Part shown: one piece after another, positions 37,438 through 47,400 of the stretch
Numbering within the stretch: position 1 is the stretch's first letter
Layout of the letters: each line of letters begins with the position of its first letter
From: Candidatus Omnitrophota bacterium
Lineage (GTDB): Bacteria; Omnitrophota; Gorgyraeia; Gygaellales; Profunditerraquicolaceae
Reading direction: 5' to 3'
Length of the DNA stretch: 48,735 nt
Assembly: GCA_028710405.1 (NCBI GenBank)
Contig: JAQTUD010000002.1
Span: 1 to 48,735 of the forward strand
Made by a program: the position numbers and the translations under genes
Notes under the pieces: model-generated
The model's database searches: none
What the model saw: only the letters and a program-made list of their open reading frames with translations
Told to the model about the DNA's origin: nothing

Positions 37438-38283
37438 ATGATTTTGATTATTGCTCTTTTGTTTTCAGCCTCTTTGCTGCTTTTGGGGATGGCCCTGGCA
37501 CCTTCTTTAGTCGATAAAGCAAGGCAGTGGCAGAAGAAGAAAGAGGTGTTCTTGGAGAAGGAGCTCGACAAGACTTTTTACAGCAAGAGCCCGAAAGAGC
37601 TCTTAAGGCTTTACTTCATTCTGCCTCCTGTCTTCGGCGTCGTTGTTTTCCTTCTCCTGAATTCCGCGATTTTAGCGGCGGCAGGGGCAGTCTTGGGGTT
37701 ATTTGTCCCTACCATAATCCTGCGGATAAGGGACAGCCGGCACAAGCAGAAATTTAATACCCAGCTTTTAGACGCTATCATGATCTTGGCCAGTTGCCTT
37801 AAGGGAGGGCTCTCTTTATTGCAGGCCCTGGAAATATTAATAGAAGAGATCCCCGCACCGATGAGCCAGGAGATGGGCCTGGTAGTCAGGGAGAACAAGA
37901 TGGGGGTGCCTTTAGAGGAGAGCCTGGTGCATTTAAATGAAAGGATAGGATCTGAAGAGCTGGGGTTAGTAATAAACTCTATACTGGTTGCGCGCGAGAC
38001 CGGGGGCGACCTGACCAAGGTATTAAGCCGGCTTACCACAACTATCCGCGATAACCGTAAATTAACGGATAGCATTAAGACGCTGACTATGCAGGGAAAG
38101 ATGCAGGGCATTATCATGTCTTTCCTGCCTTTTGGTTTTATCTGGTGGGTGGTGACATTCAACCGCGAGCATTTTGATATCATGCTTAATACCGAAAAAG
38201 GGAGGATGCTCCTTTTCGTGGCGGTGGTCTTGCAGATTATAGGTATGTTTTTGATTAAAAAATTTAGTACCATAAAATTGTAA
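37438..38283 (+). CDS. tadB: Tad secretion system membrane protein TadB
   Basis: T2SSF domain: LLDAIMILASCLKGGLSLLQALEILIEEIPAPMSQEM; follows the pilins. Confidence 0.9.
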   Translation: MILIIALLFSASLLLLGMALAPSLVDKARQWQKKKEVFLEKELDKTFYSKSPKELLRLYFILPPVFGVVVFLLLNSAILAAAGAVLGLFVPTIILRIRDSRHKQKFNTQLLDAIMILASCLKGGLSLLQALEILIEEIPAPMSQEMGLVVRENKMGVPLEESLVHLNERIGSEELGLVINSILVARETGGDLTKVLSRLTTTIRDNRKLTDSIKTLTMQGKMQGIIMSFLPFGFIWWVVTFNREHFDIMLNTEKGRMLLFVAVVLQIIGMFLIKKFSTIKL

Positions 38284-38293
38284 GGAGAAGATA

Positions 38294-39154
38294 ATGGTCC
38301 TTATTTATCTGCTTATAATAATAGGAATAATGGCTGTCCTGGCGGGGCTTTTGGGTATGCCTTCATTCTCGAGCCCGAGAATGAATTTTACTCCGAAACA
38401 GAATCAAAGCCGCGCGCCCAAAGCACTCTTGAGCCAGGCGCTTGGCCTAAGTTTTCCTTTCAGCAAACTTTTCCTGGAGAACACAAAATTATCCGCGAAA
38501 ATGAAAAATCGGCTTGATTCCGCGCATGTCGGGCTCACCCCCGCGGCATTTTTTAACCTGAAGTTGATACTGGCGGTAGTGTTAAACATCGCGGCTTTTT
38601 TTACCCTGCAGAAGATAGATCCCGTCGTTATTATCTTCTGCCTTTTCTTTGGGTATATGGTTCCGGATATCTGGCTGAACAGGAAGGTCCAGGAACGCAA
38701 GGAAAAAATCGTAAAAACAATGCCTGAAACAGTAGACCTTTTGGGCCTCTGCGTAGAGGCGGGACTGGATTTTGCTTCGGCAGTGAAGTGGGTCATAGAA
38801 AAAACTCCGCACAACCCTATGGTGGAAGAGCTGGCTTTTGTCCTGGAAGAGATCCGCTGGGGAAAACCTCGTACCCAGGCATTAAAAGATATGTCCACAA
38901 GGTTACAGGTTTCGGAGATAACTTCTTTTGTGCAGACTTTGGTGTTGGCAGAGCGCATGGGGACCCCGGTTTCTGAGGCATTCGCCATACTTTCTGAAGA
39001 TACGCGCCTGCAGCGTTACCACCGTGGAGAGAGGATCGCGATGAAGGCGCCCTTAAAAATCCTCATTCCCCTGATATTCTTTATCCTGCCGGTGATCGCT
39101 ATTGTTATCGGCGGGCCGATATTCTTGCAGTTTATGGATAAGAAGATGTTTTAA
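38294..39154 (+). CDS. tadC: Tad secretion system membrane protein TadC
   Basis: T2SSF domain: MPETVDLLGLCVEAGLDFASAVKWVIEKTPHNPMVEELAFVLEEIRWGKPR. Confidence 0.9.
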   Translation: MVLIYLLIIIGIMAVLAGLLGMPSFSSPRMNFTPKQNQSRAPKALLSQALGLSFPFSKLFLENTKLSAKMKNRLDSAHVGLTPAAFFNLKLILAVVLNIAAFFTLQKIDPVVIIFCLFFGYMVPDIWLNRKVQERKEKIVKTMPETVDLLGLCVEAGLDFASAVKWVIEKTPHNPMVEELAFVLEEIRWGKPRTQALKDMSTRLQVSEITSFVQTLVLAERMGTPVSEAFAILSEDTRLQRYHRGERIAMKAPLKILIPLIFFILPVIAIVIGGPIFLQFMDKKMF

Positions 39155-39171
39155 ATATGGCGGGCGATAAC

Positions 39172-39339
39172 ATGAAAAAAACATTTATGAGAGGACAGTC
39201 CATTGCGGAATATTTCATCGTTATGAGCGTGGTCCTGGCGGCAATACTGGCCCTGGGTTTTGTCGGCCGCATGCGCAATACTTTTGGTGAATATTTTACG
39301 GATGCCGCCAGCGTAATGACCAAAGAGACAGAGCCTTAA
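39172..39339 (+). CDS. Flp-like pilin 4
   Basis: RGQSIAEYFIVMSVVLAAILALGFVGRM. Confidence 0.75.
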   Translation: MKKTFMRGQSIAEYFIVMSVVLAAILALGFVGRMRNTFGEYFTDAASVMTKETEP

Positions 39340-39348
39340 GAGGGACAT

Positions 39349-39513
39349 ATGTTAAAATTCTTTTATAGCAAACGGGCGCAGAATTTCTTAGAGTATACGG
39401 TATTAATCGCCGTAGTCTCGGCGGCGTTATTGGCGATGAGCCAATATATCCAGCGGGCAGTAAACGCGCGCTTCAGACAAGTGCAGGTAGAATTGGATGA
39501 GTCCAAAAGGTAA
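39349..39513 (+). CDS. Flp-like pilin 5 (54 aa, not in supplied ORF track)
   Basis: MLKFFYSKRAQNFLEYTVLIAVVSAALLAMSQYIQRAVNARFRQVQVELDESKR. Confidence 0.78.
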   Translation: MLKFFYSKRAQNFLEYTVLIAVVSAALLAMSQYIQRAVNARFRQVQVELDESKR

Positions 39514-39530
39514 CTAAAGGAGCCCTCAAG

Positions 39531-39866
39531 ATGAGGCGTAGTAAAGCGCAGAATACTCTGGAATATTGTATGCTTATAGGTGTAATCGCCTTGGCCTTGC
39601 TTGCGATGCAGGTTTATCTCAAGAGAGGAGCGCAGGGCCGGATAAGGGGCTATGCCGATGAATTAAGCGAAGGGTTCGGTTATTCTCCGGGCGCTTCATC
39701 CGCGGATAACGTAATTACCCGTAACATAACAGAAAACTCAAAGTCTTATTCAGAGGGGAAGGTTGGGGAGATAAAAAAGAGCGTTACTGATTCCAGCACT
39801 ACGATCCATCAGAATATCCAGCGTCGGGAAAATACGCTTCCTTTCGGCGCCGAACCGAAAAGGTGA
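39531..39866 (+). CDS. Flp-like pilin 6
   Basis: KAQNTLEYCMLIGVIALALLAMQVYLKRGAQGRIRGYADEL; SD AAAGGAG. Confidence 0.8.
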   Translation: MRRSKAQNTLEYCMLIGVIALALLAMQVYLKRGAQGRIRGYADELSEGFGYSPGASSADNVITRNITENSKSYSEGKVGEIKKSVTDSSTTIHQNIQRRENTLPFGAEPKR

Positions 39867-40585
39867 GAGATATGAATAAGCGTGCAAACACAATAATGGA
39901 GTGGGTTATCCTTATCGGATTAGTCTCGTTAGGATTTATCACGATGAATATCTATGTCAAGCGCGGCCTGCAGGGAAAGATCGCCGATATGAGCGATTAC
40001 TTTATCGGCGAAGAGCACGCCGCGGATGCCAATCCTACGGCTATTGTTACCAGCAAAACCGTAAGCAGCTCCAGCGGTACCACTACATCCGATATGTCAT
40101 TTGGGGGAGGGATGCAATTGGCGCTTTTAGAAGACAGGGATATAACCGCAACCAGCAGGGTGGTGGATGAATCAAAGGAGCAAAAACCAGGAAAATTTGT
40201 TCCGCAGGAATCAGGTAATATTGATGTGCCTGTGCCGCCGGATCCCCAGCAGATAGCCGCAGAAGCGGACCAGACTGAAGAGGTCGTTGATTTTAAGACA
40301 CAGAGCAAGGAAAACCAAGTAAAGATCAGGCTTAAGGAAGCCGCTCAGTTAGAAAAGAAAGCTGATGAGTTAGATGCGAATGCTGCGAAATTAAGACAAC
40401 AGGCAGATGATATAGATTGTCCACGTTACCGTAGTGGATCATGTAAAAGCGGGAAAAAGAAAATGCGGCTGGAGGCAAATGAGATGGTCGCTGAAGCCAA
40501 GGAGATGAGAAAAGAAGCCGAAGCCAAAAGAACGGAAGCCGCACAGATCCAGGCCGAGATCGACCAGTTAAAGGGTGACCAATGA
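39863..40585 (+). CDS. Flp-like pilin 7 with long coiled-coil C-terminus
   Basis: RANTIMEWVILIGLVSLGFITMNIYVKRGLQGKIADMSDY plus Ala/Glu/Lys heptads and CPRYRSGSC; likely start ATG 39872. Confidence 0.75.
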   Translation: MRDMNKRANTIMEWVILIGLVSLGFITMNIYVKRGLQGKIADMSDYFIGEEHAADANPTAIVTSKTVSSSSGTTTSDMSFGGGMQLALLEDRDITATSRVVDESKEQKPGKFVPQESGNIDVPVPPDPQQIAAEADQTEEVVDFKTQSKENQVKIRLKEAAQLEKKADELDANAAKLRQQADDIDCPRYRSGSCKSGKKKMRLEANEMVAEAKEMRKEAEAKRTEAAQIQAEIDQLKGDQ

Positions 40586-41364
40586 AATATTCCCATAATA
40601 AAAAAGCCCAAGCAGTGGTGGAGTTAGCAATATTCGGCAGCATTATCTTAGTTGTCTTCGGCATCCTGCTTTCTTATGTGCAAAGGCTTAATGACCAGCA
40701 ATATGTGCAGATGGAGGCTTTCCGCCGCGCTTTAGAAAAGGCTTGCAATACCACAGCCGGCGCTTCAGTGCAATATACGTTGATTACCGACAGGCACCAT
40801 GCTGATCTAAACGGCGGCTTGGGAAAGGGAAGCCCTACTACGGTCAGTGCATCTACCAATGTCTTCTGGGCAGTCCCCAAAGCCGCAGAGGATGCCAAGG
40901 CGAACAGCTTAATAATCTTTAGAATTAACGAAGACGAGAAGTCGCGTTCTTACGATGAATTTGTGCCCGTCGAACATGACGGTAATGTAAAAGAAGGCGA
41001 TCCTGCAGAAATAGAGTGGTCATTTAGGACCGAAGAGATGATTTCCAGCTCGGATGCCAAATTTGACGAAACAGTGCGTAAGCAGGAATCACCTTCAGGT
41101 ATAACCAATACAAGGGTCTCTAAATTATCCGAAAGCAAAAAATATAAGATCCCCTATACTGTGCGGGTAGAAGATGACGACGATGATGACGAAAATGATG
41201 TGGAAGCCAAGCCGGGCGGCACTTTTTGGGAAGGGCCGGATTCTCCTGGCGGAGAATTAGTGCAGCGTCTTTACCGCGATACAGACGGCCAGTATAAATA
41301 TAGCAGCAAAGTGCCGGAAGGCACGGTAGTTGAGAGGACAAGGCAATGGCAAACCGGATTTTAA
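40582..41364 (+). CDS. TadE-like pseudopilin
   Basis: KAQAVVELAIFGSIILVVFGILLSYVQRLNDQQYVQMEAFRRAL; 260 aa; ATGA overlap with upstream stop. Confidence 0.7.
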   Translation: MKYSHNKKAQAVVELAIFGSIILVVFGILLSYVQRLNDQQYVQMEAFRRALEKACNTTAGASVQYTLITDRHHADLNGGLGKGSPTTVSASTNVFWAVPKAAEDAKANSLIIFRINEDEKSRSYDEFVPVEHDGNVKEGDPAEIEWSFRTEEMISSSDAKFDETVRKQESPSGITNTRVSKLSESKKYKIPYTVRVEDDDDDDENDVEAKPGGTFWEGPDSPGGELVQRLYRDTDGQYKYSSKVPEGTVVERTRQWQTGF

Positions 41365-41612
41365 ATTTAAAAGGGCAGGCAACGCTGGAAACGGCGATCG
41401 TTTTTTTCCTGGTCGTGGCATTATTCGGCGGGATAATCAAGATCTGGCTCTGGGAGAACCGCCAGATAGTGGAACGCCAGCTTCGTTATAATGCCACAAG
41501 GGTGAGTGCCGGCACAGGAAGCGATACCTATAAATTGCAGTGGCCGATTTATACGCCTCCGGACCTTAAGGAAGAAGATGTTATCATAAATAATTCATCT
41601 TTTAGGAGATAA
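41346..41612 (+). CDS. TadE-like pseudopilin, short
   Basis: KGQATLETAIVFFLVVALFGGIIKIWLWENRQIVERQLRYNATR. Confidence 0.65.
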   Translation: MANRILNLKGQATLETAIVFFLVVALFGGIIKIWLWENRQIVERQLRYNATRVSAGTGSDTYKLQWPIYTPPDLKEEDVIINNSSFRR

Positions 41613-41615
41613 AGG

Positions 41616-43292
41616 ATGTTTACCTATTTCCATGAGAATAAATTTTTCGGTAACCAGAAAGGGCAACTGACTGCTTTATTTATAGTAATAATTGTGGTCC
41701 TGGTAATAATGGCGATGGTCACGGTAAGCCTGACCAAAGTTTCTTTCATGAAGACCGAATCCAGTAATGCCACTGATTCTGCTGCCCTGGCGACCGGAGC
41801 AGTCATGGCGAATATTTTTAATTCCATAGTCCAGGCAAATGACGATATGGAAGCGAAATACCAGCAGTTCTTGATCACTGTTTCGGCGGAGTTCGCCGCG
41901 GCGCAATTAGCATTGTTGTTGGGCGAAACCCAGGTAGAGGCCAGCTTAAATACTTCTCAGCAGACCAAGAAGAGTTGCAGCGACCAAAACTGTCCAGATA
42001 CCGTTGAATCAATGGTCGCCGCCGGCCAAGAATCATTAGCCAAAAACTATATAATGGAGACCTTTTTATCATTGGTAGAGTCAATAATTGTTACTATTAC
42101 AGCCTACTCCATCGGCACTTTTTACTATTATAAATCCATCAGAAAAATGGCCGAGGAAGGGCGCAATAGCGCCATAAAAATGGGGCATCAATTCGCGTTT
42201 ATGAATAGCGGCATAGGCGGAAAATTAAAGGAGGGCAAGCCGCCGGCTGAGGTAACCGATCCGGATGCCAGGCGTAATTACCGCGATGAATTTAGTAAAT
42301 TTATGGATATTTTTAGCAATGAAGATCTCGTGCCGGCAAATGAATATACATATTCGTGGATAGACGGTTCTGGCGGGAAACATTATATAAAATCAAAGGT
42401 GGAAACAGAGAAGCTGGATACTTTTAAATTAAAGATTACTGCTATGCCCTGGGAGGCGGAAATCGCATTATTGATGCTGGGGACAGGAGTCGGCATTCTA
42501 TTTTTATACAGTTTAGGCGGCGTCTTTTACGGTGTTGGTTGTATCTGTTATGCCTTGAGCAGCGCATTTAGCTGGTTTCCGCCATTAAAGGCGGCTTTTG
42601 AGGTTTGTCAATATGTCGCCTGCCTGGCAGGAAATCTGTCAATAATATCAGGAAATTTCGTGAACAAGTATGTTGAATATCAATTAAACGGAGTAAGAGC
42701 CGCTTTATTGATCGCGTCACTGGGGGTATTCCCCGGTTTTACGATCAGGGATGATTCAGGGGATGTTATGTGGGCAACGATCTGTTGGCTGGAAGATATC
42801 GTCCACGACCGTAAAGTCAGGGTGGATACCTGGGCATATCACGAGGGGACAGATATGGGATTATGGCAGGCAAAATATCCCCAGACGCATAGTTACAGTA
42901 TTATAGATTTCACAAATAACTGCAAGATCTATCCCCCGGATGATGAGAACAAAAAACATGACCCATCTATTGTGGCGACTGATGTCATTGGCATACCGCA
43001 AACCGACCCCGATCCGCATAAGGATTGTCCTTATGCCACCGAGGAATGCGCGAATATTGAGAAAGAGATCAGCGATTCGCTGGCGGCTGCTGATGAATAT
43101 GATGCGCAGGCAAAGGAATTGGAGAAGACAATTACGCTTTATCAAGAGCAGGGTATGAGCCAGGAGCACATAGCCGAAATGTCTAAGCTGGCCCAGGATG
43201 CCCGCGGCCGCGCCGAAGAAGCTCGTAAGCAGGTTGGCGATCTTGAAACCAAGAAAGAAGATCTAAAGGAAGAATATGCGCAGTGTTTTTAA
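41616..43292 (+). CDS. TadG-like protein
   Basis: KGQLTALFIVIIVVLVIMAMVTVSLTKVSFMKTESSNATDSAALATGAVMA; additional TM helices and a C-terminal coiled coil. Confidence 0.7.
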   Translation: MFTYFHENKFFGNQKGQLTALFIVIIVVLVIMAMVTVSLTKVSFMKTESSNATDSAALATGAVMANIFNSIVQANDDMEAKYQQFLITVSAEFAAAQLALLLGETQVEASLNTSQQTKKSCSDQNCPDTVESMVAAGQESLAKNYIMETFLSLVESIIVTITAYSIGTFYYYKSIRKMAEEGRNSAIKMGHQFAFMNSGIGGKLKEGKPPAEVTDPDARRNYRDEFSKFMDIFSNEDLVPANEYTYSWIDGSGGKHYIKSKVETEKLDTFKLKITAMPWEAEIALLMLGTGVGILFLYSLGGVFYGVGCICYALSSAFSWFPPLKAAFEVCQYVACLAGNLSIISGNFVNKYVEYQLNGVRAALLIASLGVFPGFTIRDDSGDVMWATICWLEDIVHDRKVRVDTWAYHEGTDMGLWQAKYPQTHSYSIIDFTNNCKIYPPDDENKKHDPSIVATDVIGIPQTDPDPHKDCPYATEECANIEKEISDSLAAADEYDAQAKELEKTITLYQEQGMSQEHIAEMSKLAQDARGRAEEARKQVGDLETKKEDLKEEYAQCF

Positions 43293-43305
43293 CTTGGAGG
43301 TAAAT

Positions 43306-44217
43306 ATGTCTCTAAAAAATAATATTTTATTATTGATTTTTACAGGTGTCTTTCTATTGAGTACGGCAAATTTATCTGCTGCTTGGTGGGAGCAACAGGG
43401 TATTCCTGTCCCTTCGGGAACGACCAAGGTAAAAGAAGAAACCCGCAAAGTAGTCGGTATAGATTACGAAATGATCCACTATGAATCAGATCAGTCAGCA
43501 GAACGAATCAAAGATTTCTATCGCAAGGAGCTGGCCGGGTCAGGTTGGACATTATTGGACCCGTATGCCAACCTGGCGGCGAATTCTGGCGAAGGAATGC
43601 CTAAAATGGAGAGCGGTTATCTGGATAAAGCAATAGGAAAGAACCTTATGTTTGAAAACGGTGAAGATATACTTTCATTTAGCTTCTTGCCGGAAGGTTT
43701 TGCCCGCGACGAAAAGACCCATTTTACCGTAACAAAAGGGAAAAAGCCTCAAGCAGGCTCCAATATCAGTGGTAATAAAATACAGTTACAGGTCCCCGAA
43801 TTAGTCGCAAAGCCCAAAAAAGATGTTTATCCGGTATATCCGGGGTCATCCCTGGTAAACCTTTCAGAAAATGAGCGTACCTTAAATGCTACTTATTTTA
43901 CGCGCGATGATATTGAAGACGCGGTGATCTTTTTTAAAAAAGAGATGTCCAGATATGGCTGGTATCTTAGCGATGAAAGGCCGGTTTCAAAGGCCAGCAA
44001 GGTGGATTCTGCTCAGGCGAAAGCCAGTTGCCCTTCGTGCGAGCAGCAGTTACCAGGGCTATCTTTAGAGGTATGGTCCGCGGAGTTGATTTTTACCAAT
44101 GACAGGCAGGATACCTGCCGGCTGACTCTGGCCCAGGCCGTACCTCCGGCAGACGAACAATACGCGTCTCTTGGTATGACTACTATAACGGTGGATTATG
44201 CGGAAAAAACCAGGTAA
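43306..44217 (+). CDS. Secreted protein with two copies of a short alpha/beta domain
   Basis: Signal peptide; IPVPSGTTKV...IKDFYRKELAGSGWTLLD and YPVYPGSSLVN...AVIFFKKEMSRYGWYLSD. Confidence 0.65.
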   Translation: MSLKNNILLLIFTGVFLLSTANLSAAWWEQQGIPVPSGTTKVKEETRKVVGIDYEMIHYESDQSAERIKDFYRKELAGSGWTLLDPYANLAANSGEGMPKMESGYLDKAIGKNLMFENGEDILSFSFLPEGFARDEKTHFTVTKGKKPQAGSNISGNKIQLQVPELVAKPKKDVYPVYPGSSLVNLSENERTLNATYFTRDDIEDAVIFFKKEMSRYGWYLSDERPVSKASKVDSAQAKASCPSCEQQLPGLSLEVWSAELIFTNDRQDTCRLTLAQAVPPADEQYASLGMTTITVDYAEKTR

Positions 44218-44404
44218 GGCACAGGGTTTTCTGGAATACGCGGTATTCATAATGGTAATAGCCGCGGCGCTTTTTGCGATGCGGATATATTTTGCCCGCG
44301 CGATACAGGAAAAATACCGCCAGGCCGGGGATGTATTCGGCGAAGGAGAGCAGTATCAGCCGGGCGTAACGCAGACGGCAGAAACAAGCAATACGCATCA
44401 ATAG
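44198..44404 (+). CDS. Flp-like pilin 8
   Basis: KAQGFLEYAVFIMVIAAALFAMRIYFARAIQEKYRQAGDVFGEGEQ; overlaps upstream stop. Confidence 0.8.
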   Translation: MRKKPGKAQGFLEYAVFIMVIAAALFAMRIYFARAIQEKYRQAGDVFGEGEQYQPGVTQTAETSNTHQ

Positions 44405-44416
44405 GAGATCACGATA

Positions 44417-47400
44417 ATGAATAAGGTAAAAGAGAAACTATTGAAGATCGGAGCCAAGGCTATCGGTTTGATCTTAGTATTCTCTTTGGCCATTCCCCAG
44501 TATGCCCTTGCCGGACGTACTCACGTAGGCGGCGGTGAGGATATGAAAATAGACTGGTCAGATATCGGAGATCAGCTTGCTTTAACTATAGGCGTATCAT
44601 TCGGCTCGGCCTGGCTATCCAGCAGTTTTAACTCTGCCTGGCAGGCGTCCAATACCGCAAACCAGGCAGGCCAGACAGTTAACATTGTTAAGGATGTAAC
44701 CGGGCCGCTGAGCGGGATCAGGCAATTTATTGCCCAGCCCCTGGAATGTATCAGCGTAGGTTTAGACGCGACGGCTAAATTAGTCACTAATCCCACATAC
44801 ATTATTCAGGGTGCCACTGATATTGGCAAGATGGGCAAACTGGCGAGTATGGCAGCCACAGGTTTTGCCACTTGGACCGCGGCAACTCAGGTCGCCGGAG
44901 CAGTTGGTGCTTATGGGCAATATCATGATTGGAACCCCAGAAAGATCTATACTGTTTCCAGCTTAATGGTCGGCGGGACTGCCGGTTTAATTAATCCTAA
45001 CGCCTATTTGAGCCAAAATAACGGTTTTCAACCGATACAAGGTGCTTTAGTCGGCGGTTTCGGGGCCTGGGCAAACGCGGCAACAGTAGCGGCTATTGAC
45101 GGAAGTAAGATTAATAAGAACCAAGACCCGGGCGTAGGCGCGCAAGTAGCCGGATACGCTGCTGGACTGTATGCTACAGAATTAGGCCGGACGGCATTTG
45201 ACCCGAATACATATTTTAATAAAATGCAAGAAGTTCACAGCTATAAGGCTCCCGATGAAATATATAAACTACAGTATGACGAAGCAACAGGAACTTCTAC
45301 TTTTAGAAATGGTGCTGGCGAGCAAAAGACCTTTGAGGAATTGTATGGTATGGGCGGCACAATTAATACTGACGGAGATATGGTTATCACTCACGACCCG
45401 GCACTTGTGCGTTATGAATTCCCCGGTACCGCGGATAGGCAGACTTATAGGCAGGGCCAAAACCAGACTTGGGTAGACGAATCTGATCCGAACAAGGTAT
45501 TAAGCAGGCAGGAATGGGAAGCTTTGCAGAGGAACCCGGGCCTTAAAATCACAACTAAAGATGGCATAGCTACATTGACACGCGGCAATGCCATACCTGT
45601 AACCAGCGAAGCCGAATTCCAGAAAATAATGGGAAATCAGATCAGCGATAAAACAAGGTTTGACCCCAGGGCCGGCGCGCAGACAGATATCTATGAGCAG
45701 GCATATCATAGTAATGGTGGGTATATAAATAAAGAGGGCGAGGTATTAAGCAGCGGGGAATTCTATGACCGTTTTGCTGGAAAGCCGGATATACAGGTCA
45801 CACCTGGACCGGATGGGTCTATGGCAGTAACCCGTGCTGTCTCTCCGGAATCCTCCTGGCGCAGCTCGTCGGCTTTGATAAGAAGGCCCGATACAATTAT
45901 AGCCCCCACGCAGGATGGCAACTACCAGCTAACCCTCTTTTCAGGAAGTAAGGATCCGATAGTGGTTGACGAAGTCTCAGGACGTTCTATTTACTTTGCA
46001 AGGAATATTAAACCCGGCTTTGGGGTGAATGAAGGCAGAAGCCAGTGGATCCCAGCGGAGATGTTCTCTCCTGCTTATAGACCTTCCGCATCAACAGTAT
46101 TTTGGCGCCTGGGCGCCGCGCCGTTTATCAATACTGCTAATTTATGGCCGCAAATACTCACCAAATATATGGTTTTAATGGCCAGCAAAAAATTTGAAGA
46201 GCATAATAAAGATAATTGGGCGGAAAAATGGAAGCCTTTGATTGAAGCATCTATCCAGTCCACGGCAGGGCCACTGCTTGATAGTTCTGCTACCATATTT
46301 GGCTGGAGGATTGACTTAGACAGGCAGTTGGGTTATTACCCGGCAATGGAGGCTTATCGCGAACAATTATTTGGCCAGGCATTAGCCAAGAGGGACTGGA
46401 AACAGTTAGCTAACAGGCCGAAAGATATTTACAAACAGGTAGATTTAGGCGGTGTTCCAGGGTATATAGATTCAAAGGGGAATATACTTTCTACTCAAGA
46501 TGTAGAGATGTTGAATCGTCTAAACCCCGGAAAATTCTCAGTGGAAGCTAATGGGGATCTACAGGTATTCAAAGATCCTATACCCGATTCCTTGACTAGG
46601 AATCTTGCGCCTGACAAAAAGATTGAATTCGCCCCATTAAAACGCACCCCCGACGGGGAAATCACTGATTATATGGATTCTAAAGGTAAGGTATATTCCT
46701 CGGAAGAAGTAGCGGATTATACTTACGCATTCCCGAACCTATATTTTGATAAGGATGGATCGGTTTATTCGTTACATTCACCCGATGATGCTTTCTATAA
46801 GGCGTTACAGAACCGCGGCCTGACAAGCGAGAAGGAACAGGTTAAGATCTTAAGCGATGCTATTGCCAGGAAAACCAGGATGGAAACGGCTTCAGAGTGG
46901 AGCGCGTATAAAAATATCGGCGGATCAAAATGGGAGGCATTTGGCCTGGCCGCGGGGAATACCCTGCGCACCGAACTGCCTATCGGTCTTATCGCAACAG
47001 CGATTGAGATAGGCATAGATGATTCTACATCAAGCGACAAAGAAGATTTCTCCCATGCCTTAACTGCTTCTCTGCGTAACATCGCCGCCTCCAGTGTAGC
47101 CAGAGGGCTGGTTTGGGGGCTTTACGGTGATTACCTACATAGCAAACAACTTTCCGAGATCGGCAAGGCCGGGATTCCTAATGAGATCTTTCCTTATAAT
47201 CTGCCTGAAGATGAAATAATGGCTGCAAGAGTGCAGGGTAATCTAGCGCAGCCCGGCCCAAGAGTCACTATAGGGGAGATGGGTTTTTATGATAGGGATG
47301 GAAAACCTCTCACCGATGCCCAGATGACCGAACTTCAGGAAAGAATAGATAAGGCATATGCTGCTTATGGAGCGCAGGCCCCGGATATCCGCACTACAGA

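Noticed and set aside
41160-41205. Poly-Asp run (DDDDDDEND) in the TadE-like protein as a microsatellite
   Set aside because: Codons are mixed GAC/GAT; a short acidic stretch is not strong evidence for a slippage repeat.
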